Origin: a virus
IMG/VR virus record: IMGVR_UViG_3300025697_000021
Span: 1 to 64,000 of that record
Length of the DNA: 64,000 nt
Direction: 5' to 3' (one strand)
A program made the translations under genes and the position numbers. The notes beneath the pieces were generated by a model that saw only the letters and a list, made by a program, of their open reading frames with translations, did not search any database and was not told the origin of the DNA. Shown here one piece after another: positions 45,965-54,878 of the stretch. Each line of letters opens with the position of its first letter. The first letter of the stretch is position 1.

Positions 45965-46873
45965 TTAGTACCTGCTAACAGGTAGATCCAATCCGTAAAA
46001 TTCTCCCATCGCTTTCTTAATGCGTCTGATGCGAGGCACCTTGTTTTCAGGCTTCGCATAACTCCAATTCGCATATTTATTGCGATTCAGTCTACTCCAG
46101 AGCCCTTCAAAGAACGTATCAGGATCTTTCCGTCCAGTCAAGCGATATTCGTTCAAAAAAAGTCGATAAGTCCCTGCCGGACTGTTTTGCCACAGATTGA
46201 AGAACAGTGCCGGAATCGGCGTATCCCACGTCCCATCCAAGAGGTTGGCAATGGTCTCATGCTCTTTCAAAGGTCTACGAGTAATAGGCAAGCACCGTTT
46301 AAACTCATTCTTGGCGAACTCTATCTGGGCAAATGCCGCATCTTCGTCCTGACCTGCCGTAGCAAAGATCTCAGCTAGATCCATAGCATGCTGCTTCTGC
46401 TTTGCAAACTTTTTGTATTTGACTCTACCCATGCAGATGTCTGAAATTCGTTGTCGGTTCTTCTTGAGGTTAGGGATCAAGCGCTTATTGCTTCCGTCTT
46501 CCAAAATCTCGCAGAAGTAGCCACTTTCGATTCTAAACCCGAATTTCTCAAAAACTTGAGTTTGGCCTTTAATGAAATGCTCCTCGAACAAGGTCAGTTG
46601 CTCAACACCCTCAACGTCGCTGTCAAAATCGTAATCAGAGAGGCTCTTCATTGATTGAAGGAGTTTTTGTAGACGTCCGCTTGTGAATGTCCATTGAAGG
46701 TAACCCCACGTCATGCCTGTGTTGTCGTAAGACACGCAGGTGTCGTGGTTGCCCTCACAGCGGGCTACTACGCCCATAATCTTCGTCCAGGGCCCCCAGG
46801 GCTTAGGAGGAGTATACCTATTGCTACCCATGTGTCTAGCGCCTTGATAATCATGCCATTTAGTCCACTTCAT
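45965..46873 (-). CDS. Lysozyme-like (peptidoglycan hydrolase) protein
   Basis: 302 residues from ATG 46873, six bases after AAGGAGG. Near residue 35 it has ARCEGNHDTCVSYDNTGMTW, then GYLQWTFTSGRLQKLLQ: a Glu in a conserved turn followed by a Gln-Trp strand, as in soluble lytic transglycosylase-like muramidases. The remaining 230 residues are helical. A cell-wall hydrolase (endolysin) is the best guess, without a signal peptide. Its place beside DNA polymerase is odd for a lysis gene. Confidence 0.5.
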   Translation of the reverse strand: MKWTKWHDYQGARHMGSNRYTPPKPWGPWTKIMGVVARCEGNHDTCVSYDNTGMTWGYLQWTFTSGRLQKLLQSMKSLSDYDFDSDVEGVEQLTLFEEHFIKGQTQVFEKFGFRIESGYFCEILEDGSNKRLIPNLKKNRQRISDICMGRVKYKKFAKQKQHAMDLAEIFATAGQDEDAAFAQIEFAKNEFKRCLPITRRPLKEHETIANLLDGTWDTPIPALFFNLWQNSPAGTYRLFLNEYRLTGRKDPDTFFEGLWSRLNRNKYANWSYAKPENKVPRIRRIKKAMGEFYGLDLPVSRY

Positions 46874-46884
46874 TTTCATCCTCC

Positions 46885-49089
46885 TTATTTCTTGTCTCCC
46901 CAACAATGAACAATTTCAGTGTCAGTCACCAGAGGTACTCGGAATTGAGTAATCTCTTGTAGTTGTCTTACCATACAATCTTCCATTATCTTCTCCGCTT
47001 GTTCCAGGTCTTTCTTATGGGTGTAGCACCCGATCTCATCATGGATGTACAAAACCGGCCTAGAGTCTAATTTAGCCTTCTTCAACTCATTCGTAACGTT
47101 GATCAATGCTAACGAACTCATATCCGCCGCAGATCCCTGAACAATGGAGTTCACGGACTGTCTCATCGCCTTAGCCTTGATGCTCTTAAGGTACTTGATT
47201 TCAGAATTAATAAAACAGCTTATTAGGTGCGGGCAGTCACAGCACTTGTAGTGATCATACCTTTTCCATAGTTTAATGTTCTGTTTAAGATTTGCCGCTG
47301 GAATCGTATACATGTGCTCATTCGATATACCGACATCTTTGGGAGCTACGCATTTGCGGTAGCATTCTGGACGACCCTCTTGCTCTGGCCATCTCATCCC
47401 CTTAGGAATTTGTAGTTGAGCCTTAGGTAGGTGGCGGATTCGATTGAAGATGTTCCGCACCTGCCCCGTGTTGGCTGCTAGCTCATGTGTGTCATCTATC
47501 CACGCTTTCAAGGTAGGAGCTGCCCCAAAGTACTCTACATTCACTAGGTGGGTAGCCTCTTCCATAGTCATGCCTAAGGTTTCGGATAGGCTCCAAATCG
47601 ATTCCCCATAAATAATACCAAAGTTAATAGTCTTAGCAGCAGATCTCTTATCCTTAAACAATTCCTTAACTTCTCCCACTGTACATGGCAAATTCCAAAG
47701 ATGGTGAGCCGTTGCTGCATGCATATCGTCCCCCCTAATGAAGCCATTTATCCAAGCGGGCTCTCCCGAGATATGGGCAGCTACCCTTAGCTCAATCTGG
47801 GAAAAATCCTTAAACATAAACACATAATCTTCCTCACACTCCCACATCCCTTTAACAATATCTCCCCCGTTCTCTGGACGGGGGAGATTGGTCAGATTCG
47901 GGTCAGAACATTTCAAACGTCCTGTTTTAGAGTCTTGTCGAATATCTGGATGGACCCAACCGATTTTACCATCTGAGGTATAGTCGGCTACCAGTGCCAA
48001 AGCTGATTTAGCGTAGGTAGATCCAATCTTCTGCGCCTTCCTGTATCTCATAAGGGGTTCAATGACCGGGTGCTCTAACTTACCCAACGCATCCGCATCC
48101 ACCACCCATCCACCCATCTTATTGTGCACACCTCCAGGAAGCTGTAAATCCTCAAATAAGATCCTACCTACTTGAGCACCTGAAGATATTAAAAACTCCT
48201 TACCCACAATCTGATGAATAATAGGGGTTAGCTCGTCCATAATGGCCTGCTGATCAATGTCTACCTTCTTCGCCTTCTCGATGTTTAGTGGGCATCCAAA
48301 AAGCTCCATGTGCATTAGGGTCCTAGATAACGGCATAACGATCTTATGATATGTCTGAGTCAGGCCCTCTTCCTCTAAAATAGGAGTAAGAACGCATTTC
48401 AAGCTAAGGCATAAATCGGCATCTGCACAGCCATATGGATATAAGGTGCTCAGAGGTACTTTGTGGTATCTTCTAAAATCCTTATCGTAATAGTTCAGTG
48501 CTGCATCCAAATCGCCCTTAAATATGCTAGCTGAGGTGTCTAAGTAGTAATCTGCCATGCCTAGTCGATTCACTTCCCCCTTTAAGTTAAATTTGGACTT
48601 CAACGCATGAAAGCAGTTATTGTTCTCCTCGTCCAGGAGCGTATTCATAAGCATCGTACAATATTTCATGTTCCGGACCTTAATGCCCAAGAGTTTGAAA
48701 GACTCCGATGTGTCGAACTTGCTATTATGCGCTATCTTTGGAATTGGGGTCTCTAGAATTTTCTTGAGGGCATTAGTAACGTGAGCTTGCTTGTCTCGCC
48801 AGTAAGGGCTCTCATCCTTGTTAATTAGGGGTACATAGCATGCCATTCCGGGAGTCCACGGAAAGGTAACTTCCTCCCTACCCCAAGCAAAGCCGATTCC
48901 CGCAATCATGATTTCTTTTTCTTTTTTGTATGCTTGTATCTTCTTCTTGCTCTTAACGGTTGGGTGAGTCGTCTCCAGATCGTAGGCAAACTCTTTCGAA
49001 GCTGCTAATTGAGTCAAAACCCAAGCTAATTTCCTTGGACTATCTATTAAAAAATAAGTCGGTGGAACTACGAGATCAGTATAAAACAT
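46885..49089 (-). CDS. polA: Family A DNA polymerase
   Basis: 734 residues. A 3'-5' exonuclease domain (YDLETTHP, Asp37 and Glu39; IAHNSKFDT; YGCADADLCL) and polymerase motifs A (DFSQIELRVAAH), B (RSAAKTINFGIIYG) and C (LYIHDEIG). No 5' nuclease domain, which is supplied by the separate gene at 62642. Between motifs B and C a Cys-rich insert (RKCVAPKD, KCCDCPHLISC) is not usual. Main replicative polymerase of the phage. AGGAGG precedes ATG 49089; promoter at 49115-49143. Confidence 0.95.
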   Translation of the reverse strand: MFYTDLVVPPTYFLIDSPRKLAWVLTQLAASKEFAYDLETTHPTVKSKKKIQAYKKEKEIMIAGIGFAWGREEVTFPWTPGMACYVPLINKDESPYWRDKQAHVTNALKKILETPIPKIAHNSKFDTSESFKLLGIKVRNMKYCTMLMNTLLDEENNNCFHALKSKFNLKGEVNRLGMADYYLDTSASIFKGDLDAALNYYDKDFRRYHKVPLSTLYPYGCADADLCLSLKCVLTPILEEEGLTQTYHKIVMPLSRTLMHMELFGCPLNIEKAKKVDIDQQAIMDELTPIIHQIVGKEFLISSGAQVGRILFEDLQLPGGVHNKMGGWVVDADALGKLEHPVIEPLMRYRKAQKIGSTYAKSALALVADYTSDGKIGWVHPDIRQDSKTGRLKCSDPNLTNLPRPENGGDIVKGMWECEEDYVFMFKDFSQIELRVAAHISGEPAWINGFIRGDDMHAATAHHLWNLPCTVGEVKELFKDKRSAAKTINFGIIYGESIWSLSETLGMTMEEATHLVNVEYFGAAPTLKAWIDDTHELAANTGQVRNIFNRIRHLPKAQLQIPKGMRWPEQEGRPECYRKCVAPKDVGISNEHMYTIPAANLKQNIKLWKRYDHYKCCDCPHLISCFINSEIKYLKSIKAKAMRQSVNSIVQGSAADMSSLALINVTNELKKAKLDSRPVLYIHDEIGCYTHKKDLEQAEKIMEDCMVRQLQEITQFRVPLVTDTEIVHCWGDKK
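47860..47888. repeat. Intragenic hairpin, 11-bp stem
   Basis: Perfect 11-bp GC-rich stem, 7-base loop, inside polA. Confidence 0.88.
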
Positions 49090-49114
49090 TAAGCCTCCTA
49101 ATGATGCCTATAAT

Positions 49115-49143
49115 AATTTACTGTAAAATGGTGGGAATGTCAA
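49115..49143 (-). promoter_or_regulatory. Sigma-70-type promoter of polA
   Basis: TTGACA (49138-49143), 17 bp, TAAATT (49115-49120), six bases after the stop of the 49149 gene; about 20 bases of leader to polA. Confidence 0.82.
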
Positions 49144-49148
49144 GGGAA

Positions 49149-49415
49149 TTAAGCTTTATCTCTGATATTTCTATGTTGAATAGAGATCCACTCCATCGCG
49201 TTGGCTAGGGCAATTATGTTGTCTCTCATATCTCTTTGCTGGCAGTAAGGCCCCCTTCCAACATCATCTCCGCTGATGTTGAACTCTCTGGAGGTCCTAT
49301 AGTCAAAATATGTCTTATTAGTCCTTGCATCAACTTTTTTATAGATCTCAAGAATAACACTACCAGACACTACTTCATGAACCTTTACTCTATTATCTTT
49401 AAATGCTTCAGCCAT
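49149..49415 (-). CDS. Hypothetical protein, 88 aa
   Basis: A short beta part (RVKVHEVVSGSVILEIYKK) and a C-terminal helix (RDNIIALANAMEWISIQ). AGGAG precedes ATG 49415. Not recognised. Confidence 0.58.
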   Translation of the reverse strand: MAEAFKDNRVKVHEVVSGSVILEIYKKVDARTNKTYFDYRTSREFNISGDDVGRGPYCQQRDMRDNIIALANAMEWISIQHRNIRDKA

Positions 49416-49423
49416 AATAACTC

Positions 49424-50104
49424 CTAAAGAGCAGCCTTTCGGCCCCTCTTACCTTTTCTATCAGCCATAAACGCAGCCAAAACGTCTTTATTGATTTTTT
49501 TACGTTTACGAGGGCCTACCTCACGATATTCCAATTGCCCACCTTTCACATAATTGTATATGTTGCTATAAGTACAACCATAGTGATCCGCCGCCTGTTT
49601 AACAGATAACAAGTCTCCGGTGAGCCCTACCTCTTCAATTTCCTCTACAACCTCCTCTTCCTGCTCTTCCTCCACCTCTACAACACACGGCTCCAACTCT
49701 GCTTCACAATCGAACTCAATCTCCTCCATACTGAATTTCTTAGTTACCTCGTTGTACAAGCCCTCCCTATTTAGAACATACAAATTATTGTGAAGAGCCT
49801 CTTCCAGCAATTCGCCCCCGATACCCAATCTCCATGCAAAAACTGCAAGACAGAAATGCTGAAAGTCACATGAATGCTTACAAGGTCGCCCTGGAACATG
49901 TCGACAACTTGTGCATTCATGGCCACCTAAAAGTTTAGCTCTTGAATTACAATCATGATACTGAAGACTCGGATGAGAGAAGCACTCCCACTCGAGAAAC
50001 TCCTCAGGGTCCCACTCCTCCGAAGATGTCTTAATTTTATAGTACTTACACAACTCTTTTAACATTTCCGCGTCTAAAACTCTTTTCGGCAATAGTTTAG
50101 CCAT
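49424..50104 (-). CDS. Excisionase-type HTH protein with Cys cluster
   Basis: 226 residues. The N-terminal half carries HECTSCRHVPGRPCKHSC, a probable metal site; a Glu-rich linker (EEEQEEEVVEEIEE) follows; the C-terminus is a MerR/excisionase-like helix-turn-helix (LLSVKQAADHYGCTYSNIYN) with a basic wing (GPRKRKKINK). Probably sequence-specific DNA binding, as in excisionases or regulators. Between polA and the clamp-like gene, so possibly a replication-origin or transcription factor. Confidence 0.65.
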   Translation of the reverse strand: MAKLLPKRVLDAEMLKELCKYYKIKTSSEEWDPEEFLEWECFSHPSLQYHDCNSRAKLLGGHECTSCRHVPGRPCKHSCDFQHFCLAVFAWRLGIGGELLEEALHNNLYVLNREGLYNEVTKKFSMEEIEFDCEAELEPCVVEVEEEQEEEVVEEIEEVGLTGDLLSVKQAADHYGCTYSNIYNYVKGGQLEYREVGPRKRKKINKDVLAAFMADRKGKRGRKAAL

Positions 50105-50107
50105 TTT

Positions 50108-51232
50108 TCACCTCGATGATTTCAATAAAATAGAAACAACTGATCCCTCGTCATTCGATAAAGCTACAAATGACGTACTAAAGTCACATAAGGACACTCG
50201 GTCCTCAAACATACCCAATAATCCTAACAATGTCTTTTTTTGAACTTGAAAGACCTCTACTGCCTCAGTTCCAGAGCTTAAAATATCCTCTTGGACTTCT
50301 ACCCCCGTATGAGACTTTCCAGAGATACGCCATACCAAATCCTCGCCTGAGATACCTACCGTTTCTAGTGAGGCCCAATGCTCGGTATCTCCTAAAGAAG
50401 TTGATACCAACTCCACTGCCCCAACTAAAGAATCCTTCAAAAAACTATACTTACAAGCGTCTTCCGGTATCAAAGAAGCGCCTGTACCGAACTTCCAAGC
50501 ATCTAGGTATTCCAGAGGATAAGGATCGTGCATTAGCGCAAAATAGACTACTGTCCCATTCTTAAGCAAAAATACAGAATGAGATCTTCCGAATGCAATA
50601 GATTTGATCTCCCTTTTAAAGGTTTTAGCCGCTTTCGCAAACTCATCCGAGACGACCACTCGGTATGGTGTCTGAAAGATGGGTGGCGTCGTAGATAGGA
50701 AAAGAGACCGGGCCGTAAACTTACAAATCCTGAGCTGGTCCTTATTGTCAAACAAAACCCCAGTAAATTTCTTATCCAAGCCCTTCTTATCCTCATCAAC
50801 CATTGTGCAATAAGCTAACTTACTCGAAATCTCTTTAACTACTAACTCATCATCAATCACCGAAAGCAGCTCTGGAGCCTTAGACCTAGATCTTGGACTG
50901 GAAATGGGCAATTGCGCTTTAATATTGTCCAGCCGGATCTCTACCTTGGATTTTAGAATTCTAAACCGTACCGACCCCTCGTACATCTTCTTAAAGAGGC
51001 TGATAAACCGCTCCCTGTTAAAACCAGCAGAAAAATCCTCTACCTCGGAGGCTCTTACTGGAAGAGTCACAAATGCAGTAGACACAGATCCTTCCGTATA
51101 AAGATCAACAGATCCCTTTTCGTGCCGCAGATAAACAAAAGCCGCATCCTTTATATGAGACGCTGCCTTACAAAATTCCGAAATTATATCAAAATCGATA
51201 AAAACTTCATTCTTTTTTACTTTTGTACTCAT
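50108..51232 (-). CDS. dnaN: DnaN-like sliding clamp
   Basis: 374 residues, the length of bacterial beta clamps. Three repeated strand-rich sections can be seen; the middle (FTGVLFDNKDQLRICKFTAR) and the following VVVSDEFAKAAKTFK correspond to the pattern where beta clamps have G-(v/i)-L-x-(5)-DG-R-L and IP-K. Sequence identity is low and the call rests on this pattern, the length, and the presence of a clamp loader (dnaX). It would tether the polymerase. The next gene downstream starts four bases later. Confidence 0.65.
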   Translation of the reverse strand: MSTKVKKNEVFIDFDIISEFCKAASHIKDAAFVYLRHEKGSVDLYTEGSVSTAFVTLPVRASEVEDFSAGFNRERFISLFKKMYEGSVRFRILKSKVEIRLDNIKAQLPISSPRSRSKAPELLSVIDDELVVKEISSKLAYCTMVDEDKKGLDKKFTGVLFDNKDQLRICKFTARSLFLSTTPPIFQTPYRVVVSDEFAKAAKTFKREIKSIAFGRSHSVFLLKNGTVVYFALMHDPYPLEYLDAWKFGTGASLIPEDACKYSFLKDSLVGAVELVSTSLGDTEHWASLETVGISGEDLVWRISGKSHTGVEVQEDILSSGTEAVEVFQVQKKTLLGLLGMFEDRVSLCDFSTSFVALSNDEGSVVSILLKSSR

Positions 51233-51233
51233 G

Positions 51234-52274
51234 TTATATCACTGATGTCCTCAAATGCACGGGTGTTCGGTACTTAAGGTATTCAATGCTAACGTCAGAT
51301 TTGTAAGCATAAAAACCATTTTTTATAGCGGGATCCAGCTCATTCAAATAAATAGTACCATCATCTACCTCTATGCCATCTGTTCCCACGTAATAGCACT
51401 CTCCTTTGTGCAGTGCATAGGGACAATAAGCACTTTTTTCACATTTGTCAAGGACTTTATCCAATTGAAGCAAAACTTCTCTCTTAGCGTATTTTACTTG
51501 CCGCATAGTCAGCCCAGTAATTCTCCTCAAATCCCTATCGGATAGTTGAGGACTTTCTTGAAGAGCCTCATACGCTTTTACAGCTTCTTGAGATAAACCC
51601 TTCCTCAAATACTTGTCCAACCAACTAGCAGTGGCGTAATCCTCTTGGTTGTAGTCTTTCGTGGAAATAATGTCTCCCAGGCAAAACATGTCCGATGAAT
51701 CGGTATTCACCGGACTATCTAGAGATACTTCCGAAATCTTAGCCAATTTCTTAACTTCAATCCTTTTATAAGGAGCGTCAAAGGCATTTCCTCGAGTCTT
51801 GACCAGTTTCGTCTCAGTACCGGTTACTGTGTAACCATTTTTCTGAGTAAAGTTATTCCTAAGCAGCAATTGAGCAGTTTGTTGGATATTGTGATAAACC
51901 AAAGAGCACAAGCTCGCCTTGTCCACATACTCTACATCTATTTCTGGAATAACAAAATCCTTCTTATTTGCAAGCTTAGAAAACTCCGGAGTTACCAGTC
52001 TCAAATTCTCCTCGTCACAATCTATCAAATCGTATAGACTCCCATTATGCCGGTACTGTACTGAGTCATACGTAGTACCCATACGCACTATAGATACCAG
52101 AAGATCGGCTATTACATCCTCTTCAGGCTGCTTAAGAATAGTTGAAAGCCTTTTAGTAGTACTTATTAGCAGAGCCTTCCATTTTTTAATTGCCGCTGCT
52201 ACTTCTATATCAGTAGTCTCACTATTAACAATAGAATTAACGTAGATTGAGAGTTCTTCATACGTGCTATTCAA
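51234..52274 (-). CDS. Sigma-factor-like protein
   Basis: 346 residues. An N-terminal helical part (YVNSIVNSETTDIEVAAAIK, LKQPEEDVIADLLVSIVRMG), then EVSLDSPVNTDSSDM followed by LGDIISTK, where sigma-70 proteins have SLD-P and L-D-I, and a final helix-turn-helix LSDRDLRRITGLTMRQVKY resembling sigma region 4. It then adds a Cys-containing C-terminal domain. A divergent phage sigma factor is likely but could be a helix-turn-helix regulator. Placed directly before the clamp-like gene, as T4 couples its late sigma to its clamp. Confidence 0.5.
   Translation of the reverse strand: MNSTYEELSIYVNSIVNSETTDIEVAAAIKKWKALLISTTKRLSTILKQPEEDVIADLLVSIVRMGTTYDSVQYRHNGSLYDLIDCDEENLRLVTPEFSKLANKKDFVIPEIDVEYVDKASLCSLVYHNIQQTAQLLLRNNFTQKNGYTVTGTETKLVKTRGNAFDAPYKRIEVKKLAKISEVSLDSPVNTDSSDMFCLGDIISTKDYNQEDYATASWLDKYLRKGLSQEAVKAYEALQESPQLSDRDLRRITGLTMRQVKYAKREVLLQLDKVLDKCEKSAYCPYALHKGECYYVGTDGIEVDDGTIYLNELDPAIKNGFYAYKSDVSIEYLKYRTPVHLRTSVI
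51423..51451 (-). promoter_or_regulatory. Possible internal promoter
   Basis: TTGACA (51446-51451), 17 bp, TATTGT (51423-51428) inside the sigma-like gene, about 190 bases before the clamp-like start. Confidence 0.35.
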
Positions 52275-53187
52275 GGCTCTTCCTCCAAACTTCGTGCAAT
52301 CTCTCTAATGTGAGAGATCCGGGATCCTCTTTACCGAATAGTTCAACATATAGCGGATCAAGACCACATGCGAAGAGTTCATCGTGTAGTTTCCTAGCAG
52401 CTATCTGAGCGTCTGCATCCAAACATACAACAGGGCGTAAACCAATATACTTACAGAGCTTTATGATTTTATTCATCTGAGAAGGTGACGCTTCCTTAGT
52501 GTTCAAGCCTACGGCTTGGAGACCATAGGTGTGAAGCTTCCATACGTCGCTGGCACCCTCTACAATCCATAAACAAGAAGATACGGAGGTCACCGCATGA
52601 CCTCCGTAAAGAAGGTGCTGAATAGGGCTCCCTGCCGGGTTGCACCAACGCTTGAATGTGTCGGGCGCTAGGAATCTGAGCTGAAAAGTCTTGTAAGAGC
52701 CGTCTGTGTCCCAAACTGGGCATATGATAGAACCTGCCATTTGTAGTTTACCCAAATACCCAGATTTTACATATTTCAATCCATAAGTGTCTATCGTATT
52801 CTGATTAATTCCTCTATCCACCAAATATTGAACATTTCCTATAGGGTCCAGATTCTCATCCCCTGGGAAGTCATTTATCTGCAGGCCTTTTACAACATTG
52901 CCTTTTTTATCGAAAAGGTCGTTTATATTGAAATCTGTAGAGGTGCTTTTTAGGTCTTCCCAGACTTCTCTCCAGGAATCGATGTTCTCGAGTAGTTTGT
53001 ACAGGAGTGGAAAAGTACCCCGGACCGAGCACGATTGCGACCCACATATAAAAAAGCCTTCATCCAGATCAACAGAGAAGGAGGGGCGGCTGTCATCATG
53101 GAACGGGCAATGAGTATGAATTTTATTAGAAGAATTAGGAGTAGCTTCAGGAAATTTACTTAATATGTAGTCCCTCTTGTCGATCAT
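52267..53187 (-). CDS. dnaG: DnaG-type DNA primase
   Basis: 306 residues. N-terminal CHC2 zinc finger: HCPFHDD (Cys27, His30) and FICGSQSC (Cys48, Cys53). Toprim domain: WIVEGASDVW and VCLDADAQ supply the acidic metal site. Makes RNA primers for lagging-strand synthesis, working with the DnaB-like helicase. Short for DnaG, so the helicase-binding end is reduced or different. No ribosome binding site: a complete TTGACA-17-TATATT promoter puts the mRNA start on the ATG, so this mRNA should be leaderless. Confidence 0.92.
   Translation of the reverse strand: MIDKRDYILSKFPEATPNSSNKIHTHCPFHDDSRPSFSVDLDEGFFICGSQSCSVRGTFPLLYKLLENIDSWREVWEDLKSTSTDFNINDLFDKKGNVVKGLQINDFPGDENLDPIGNVQYLVDRGINQNTIDTYGLKYVKSGYLGKLQMAGSIICPVWDTDGSYKTFQLRFLAPDTFKRWCNPAGSPIQHLLYGGHAVTSVSSCLWIVEGASDVWKLHTYGLQAVGLNTKEASPSQMNKIIKLCKYIGLRPVVCLDADAQIAARKLHDELFACGLDPLYVELFGKEDPGSLTLERLHEVWRKSLE
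52582..52608. repeat. Intragenic hairpin, 11-bp stem
   Basis: Perfect 11-bp stem, 5-base loop, inside the primase gene. Confidence 0.88.
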
Positions 53188-53193
53188 ATGACT

Positions 53194-53222
53194 AATATAT
53201 CAGAGGAAACTTTACTTGTCAA
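53194..53222 (-). promoter_or_regulatory. Promoter giving a leaderless primase mRNA
   Basis: TTGACA (53217-53222), 17 bp, TATATT (53194-53199); the -10 spans -12 to -7 from ATG 53187, so transcription should begin at the A of ATG. About 40 bases upstream to 53262 hold nothing recognisable. Confidence 0.82.
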
Positions 53223-53262
53223 TAGAAAAGATTAGAATTATTCTACTAAATTTCCATATCGA

Positions 53263-53523
53263 TCATACCTCAACCAAGGCGTCTCTACTCGATAAGCTAA
53301 AGTAGAGTACGTACTTAGACTCCTTACATTTAGGGCATATTTTCTTAGTCTCCCTAAAAACAGGATCTGATATATCTACATGAATAGGCTTGCGTCTTGC
53401 GTATTCATACGCCTTCTTACAATCTTTACAATTATACATTAAGCCATCTGGTGCTTGGTTACTCTTATAAAAGCCCGAAAGAGGTTTAGTTATCTTGCAC
53501 TTTGTACACACTTTAGTACTCAT
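53263..53523 (-). CDS. Double zinc-ribbon protein, HNH-module-like
   Basis: 86 residues from ATG 53523. KVCTKCKITKPLSGFYKS with CKDC is the zinc module that opens many phage HNH proteins; a second pair, ICPKCKESKYVLYF, follows, with no catalytic HNH residues. Similar to the start of 33396-33956. May bind nucleic acid. The site before the start is weak. Confidence 0.62.
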   Translation of the reverse strand: MSTKVCTKCKITKPLSGFYKSNQAPDGLMYNCKDCKKAYEYARRKPIHVDISDPVFRETKKICPKCKESKYVLYFSLSSRDALVEV

Positions 53524-53543
53524 CTCAAATAAGACCACCTTCC

Positions 53544-54878
53544 CTAACAAGTATCATTACGCTTTGCTATTTCCCACAAATACGAAACATCTCTAGTAAT
53601 CATCATTTTAGAAAAATCAGTATTTACTACAACCTCTGGATTAGTTATCTCTGACTCACGTGAAAACATAGGAGATAAAACCATAAGCCCCTCAGCTTTC
53701 TCTTCTGGGGTTTGGTTAAGGGCAATCGATAAATTCACGCCCTGCGATATATCTATACTCTTGCCTCGATGTTTTTCAGAAAGACGCTCTGCGGAGACAG
53801 ACTCCATATTAGATTGAGATGCAGTAAAAATTGGTACATCAAAAGTATCCGCTAGATGTTTCATATCCCACACTATCTGACCTTGTTGCAGCCTCTCCTC
53901 TCTATGTGGTACGTTAGGTGCCACAATATTAAGATAATCTATAACTACAACATCAGGAGACCATCCTTGAGCTTTTAAGGTTACTATGTATTCCTCTACC
54001 TCCGACAACTTGGTAGATTTAGGCGTACACTTCATAATCTTTAATCTAGCATCCCAAGTATTTACACGTTGGAAGAAAACATCCAAATGATCTTTTTCTT
54101 CTTGGGTTAAGGCCATTGTTCTAACTCTATCATAGTTTAGTTGGCCAAAAAGAGCATCATATCGATCACAAGTTAATTCAATAGTATTCTCGTATATCAA
54201 GTGTAGGACATTAAAGCCCTGAAGCACAGAAGCGAAGCCTATGTGGTTGAGAACTATACTCTTTCCGCGTTTCATGGGCGCGATTACGTCAATTATCGAT
54301 TTAGATCTAATATCAAATTGTTCATCCAATCCTTTAATGCCCATCTTGAACACTGGGTTAATATCAGGGTTATCTCGTTCCGAGATACGCCTTTGGGATC
54401 TCTCTATGTAATTGCCTGCCCAATCTACGATTGGGAAGGCTTCTTCTCTAATTATCTCGTGAGCCTTCTTCTGAGCCTCCATGAGGTCATCTAGCATATA
54501 GTCTATCCTACTAGTACGGTCAAAACCCTCAAAAGCATTTTTGGTGGTGGCCTTTACTACGGAATACGCAATATAAGTTTTAAATTTCTTCTCAGCATCT
54601 TCTGTAAAGGTTAATTCCTTCTGAAAAAGGTGCCATACTTGGTCACGGAAGAGGAGCCTTTTCTCTTCCTCATCTATATCCTCAGAAAGGAGCTGGTCCG
54701 CATATTCCCACTCGAGGGGTTTCCAATTGCGAGCCTTTAGCTTCTTCGCAAGCCATTTATAGGCGTCTACTGCAAAATAACCTGGCTCAAGGTGCTCCAA
54801 AACTCCGGATTCTAACGTGATCTTACGCTTCAGTATCGAGGCTAAGAACTCCGCTTCTACTGCTGCATTAATATGCAC
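53544..54878 (-). CDS. dnaB: DnaB-type replicative helicase
   Basis: 444 residues. N-terminal helical domain, then RecA-like motor with Walker A APMKRGKS (200-207), Walker B VVVIDYLNI and TASQSN. The linker helix region (residues 150-180) has the expected pattern. It unwinds DNA at the fork; the DnaC-like protein at 55302 is the likely loader, and the primase is two genes downstream. Abuts the 54879 gene. Confidence 0.93.
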   Translation of the reverse strand: MHINAAVEAEFLASILKRKITLESGVLEHLEPGYFAVDAYKWLAKKLKARNWKPLEWEYADQLLSEDIDEEEKRLLFRDQVWHLFQKELTFTEDAEKKFKTYIAYSVVKATTKNAFEGFDRTSRIDYMLDDLMEAQKKAHEIIREEAFPIVDWAGNYIERSQRRISERDNPDINPVFKMGIKGLDEQFDIRSKSIIDVIAPMKRGKSIVLNHIGFASVLQGFNVLHLIYENTIELTCDRYDALFGQLNYDRVRTMALTQEEKDHLDVFFQRVNTWDARLKIMKCTPKSTKLSEVEEYIVTLKAQGWSPDVVVIDYLNIVAPNVPHREERLQQGQIVWDMKHLADTFDVPIFTASQSNMESVSAERLSEKHRGKSIDISQGVNLSIALNQTPEEKAEGLMVLSPMFSRESEITNPEVVVNTDFSKMMITRDVSYLWEIAKRNDTC

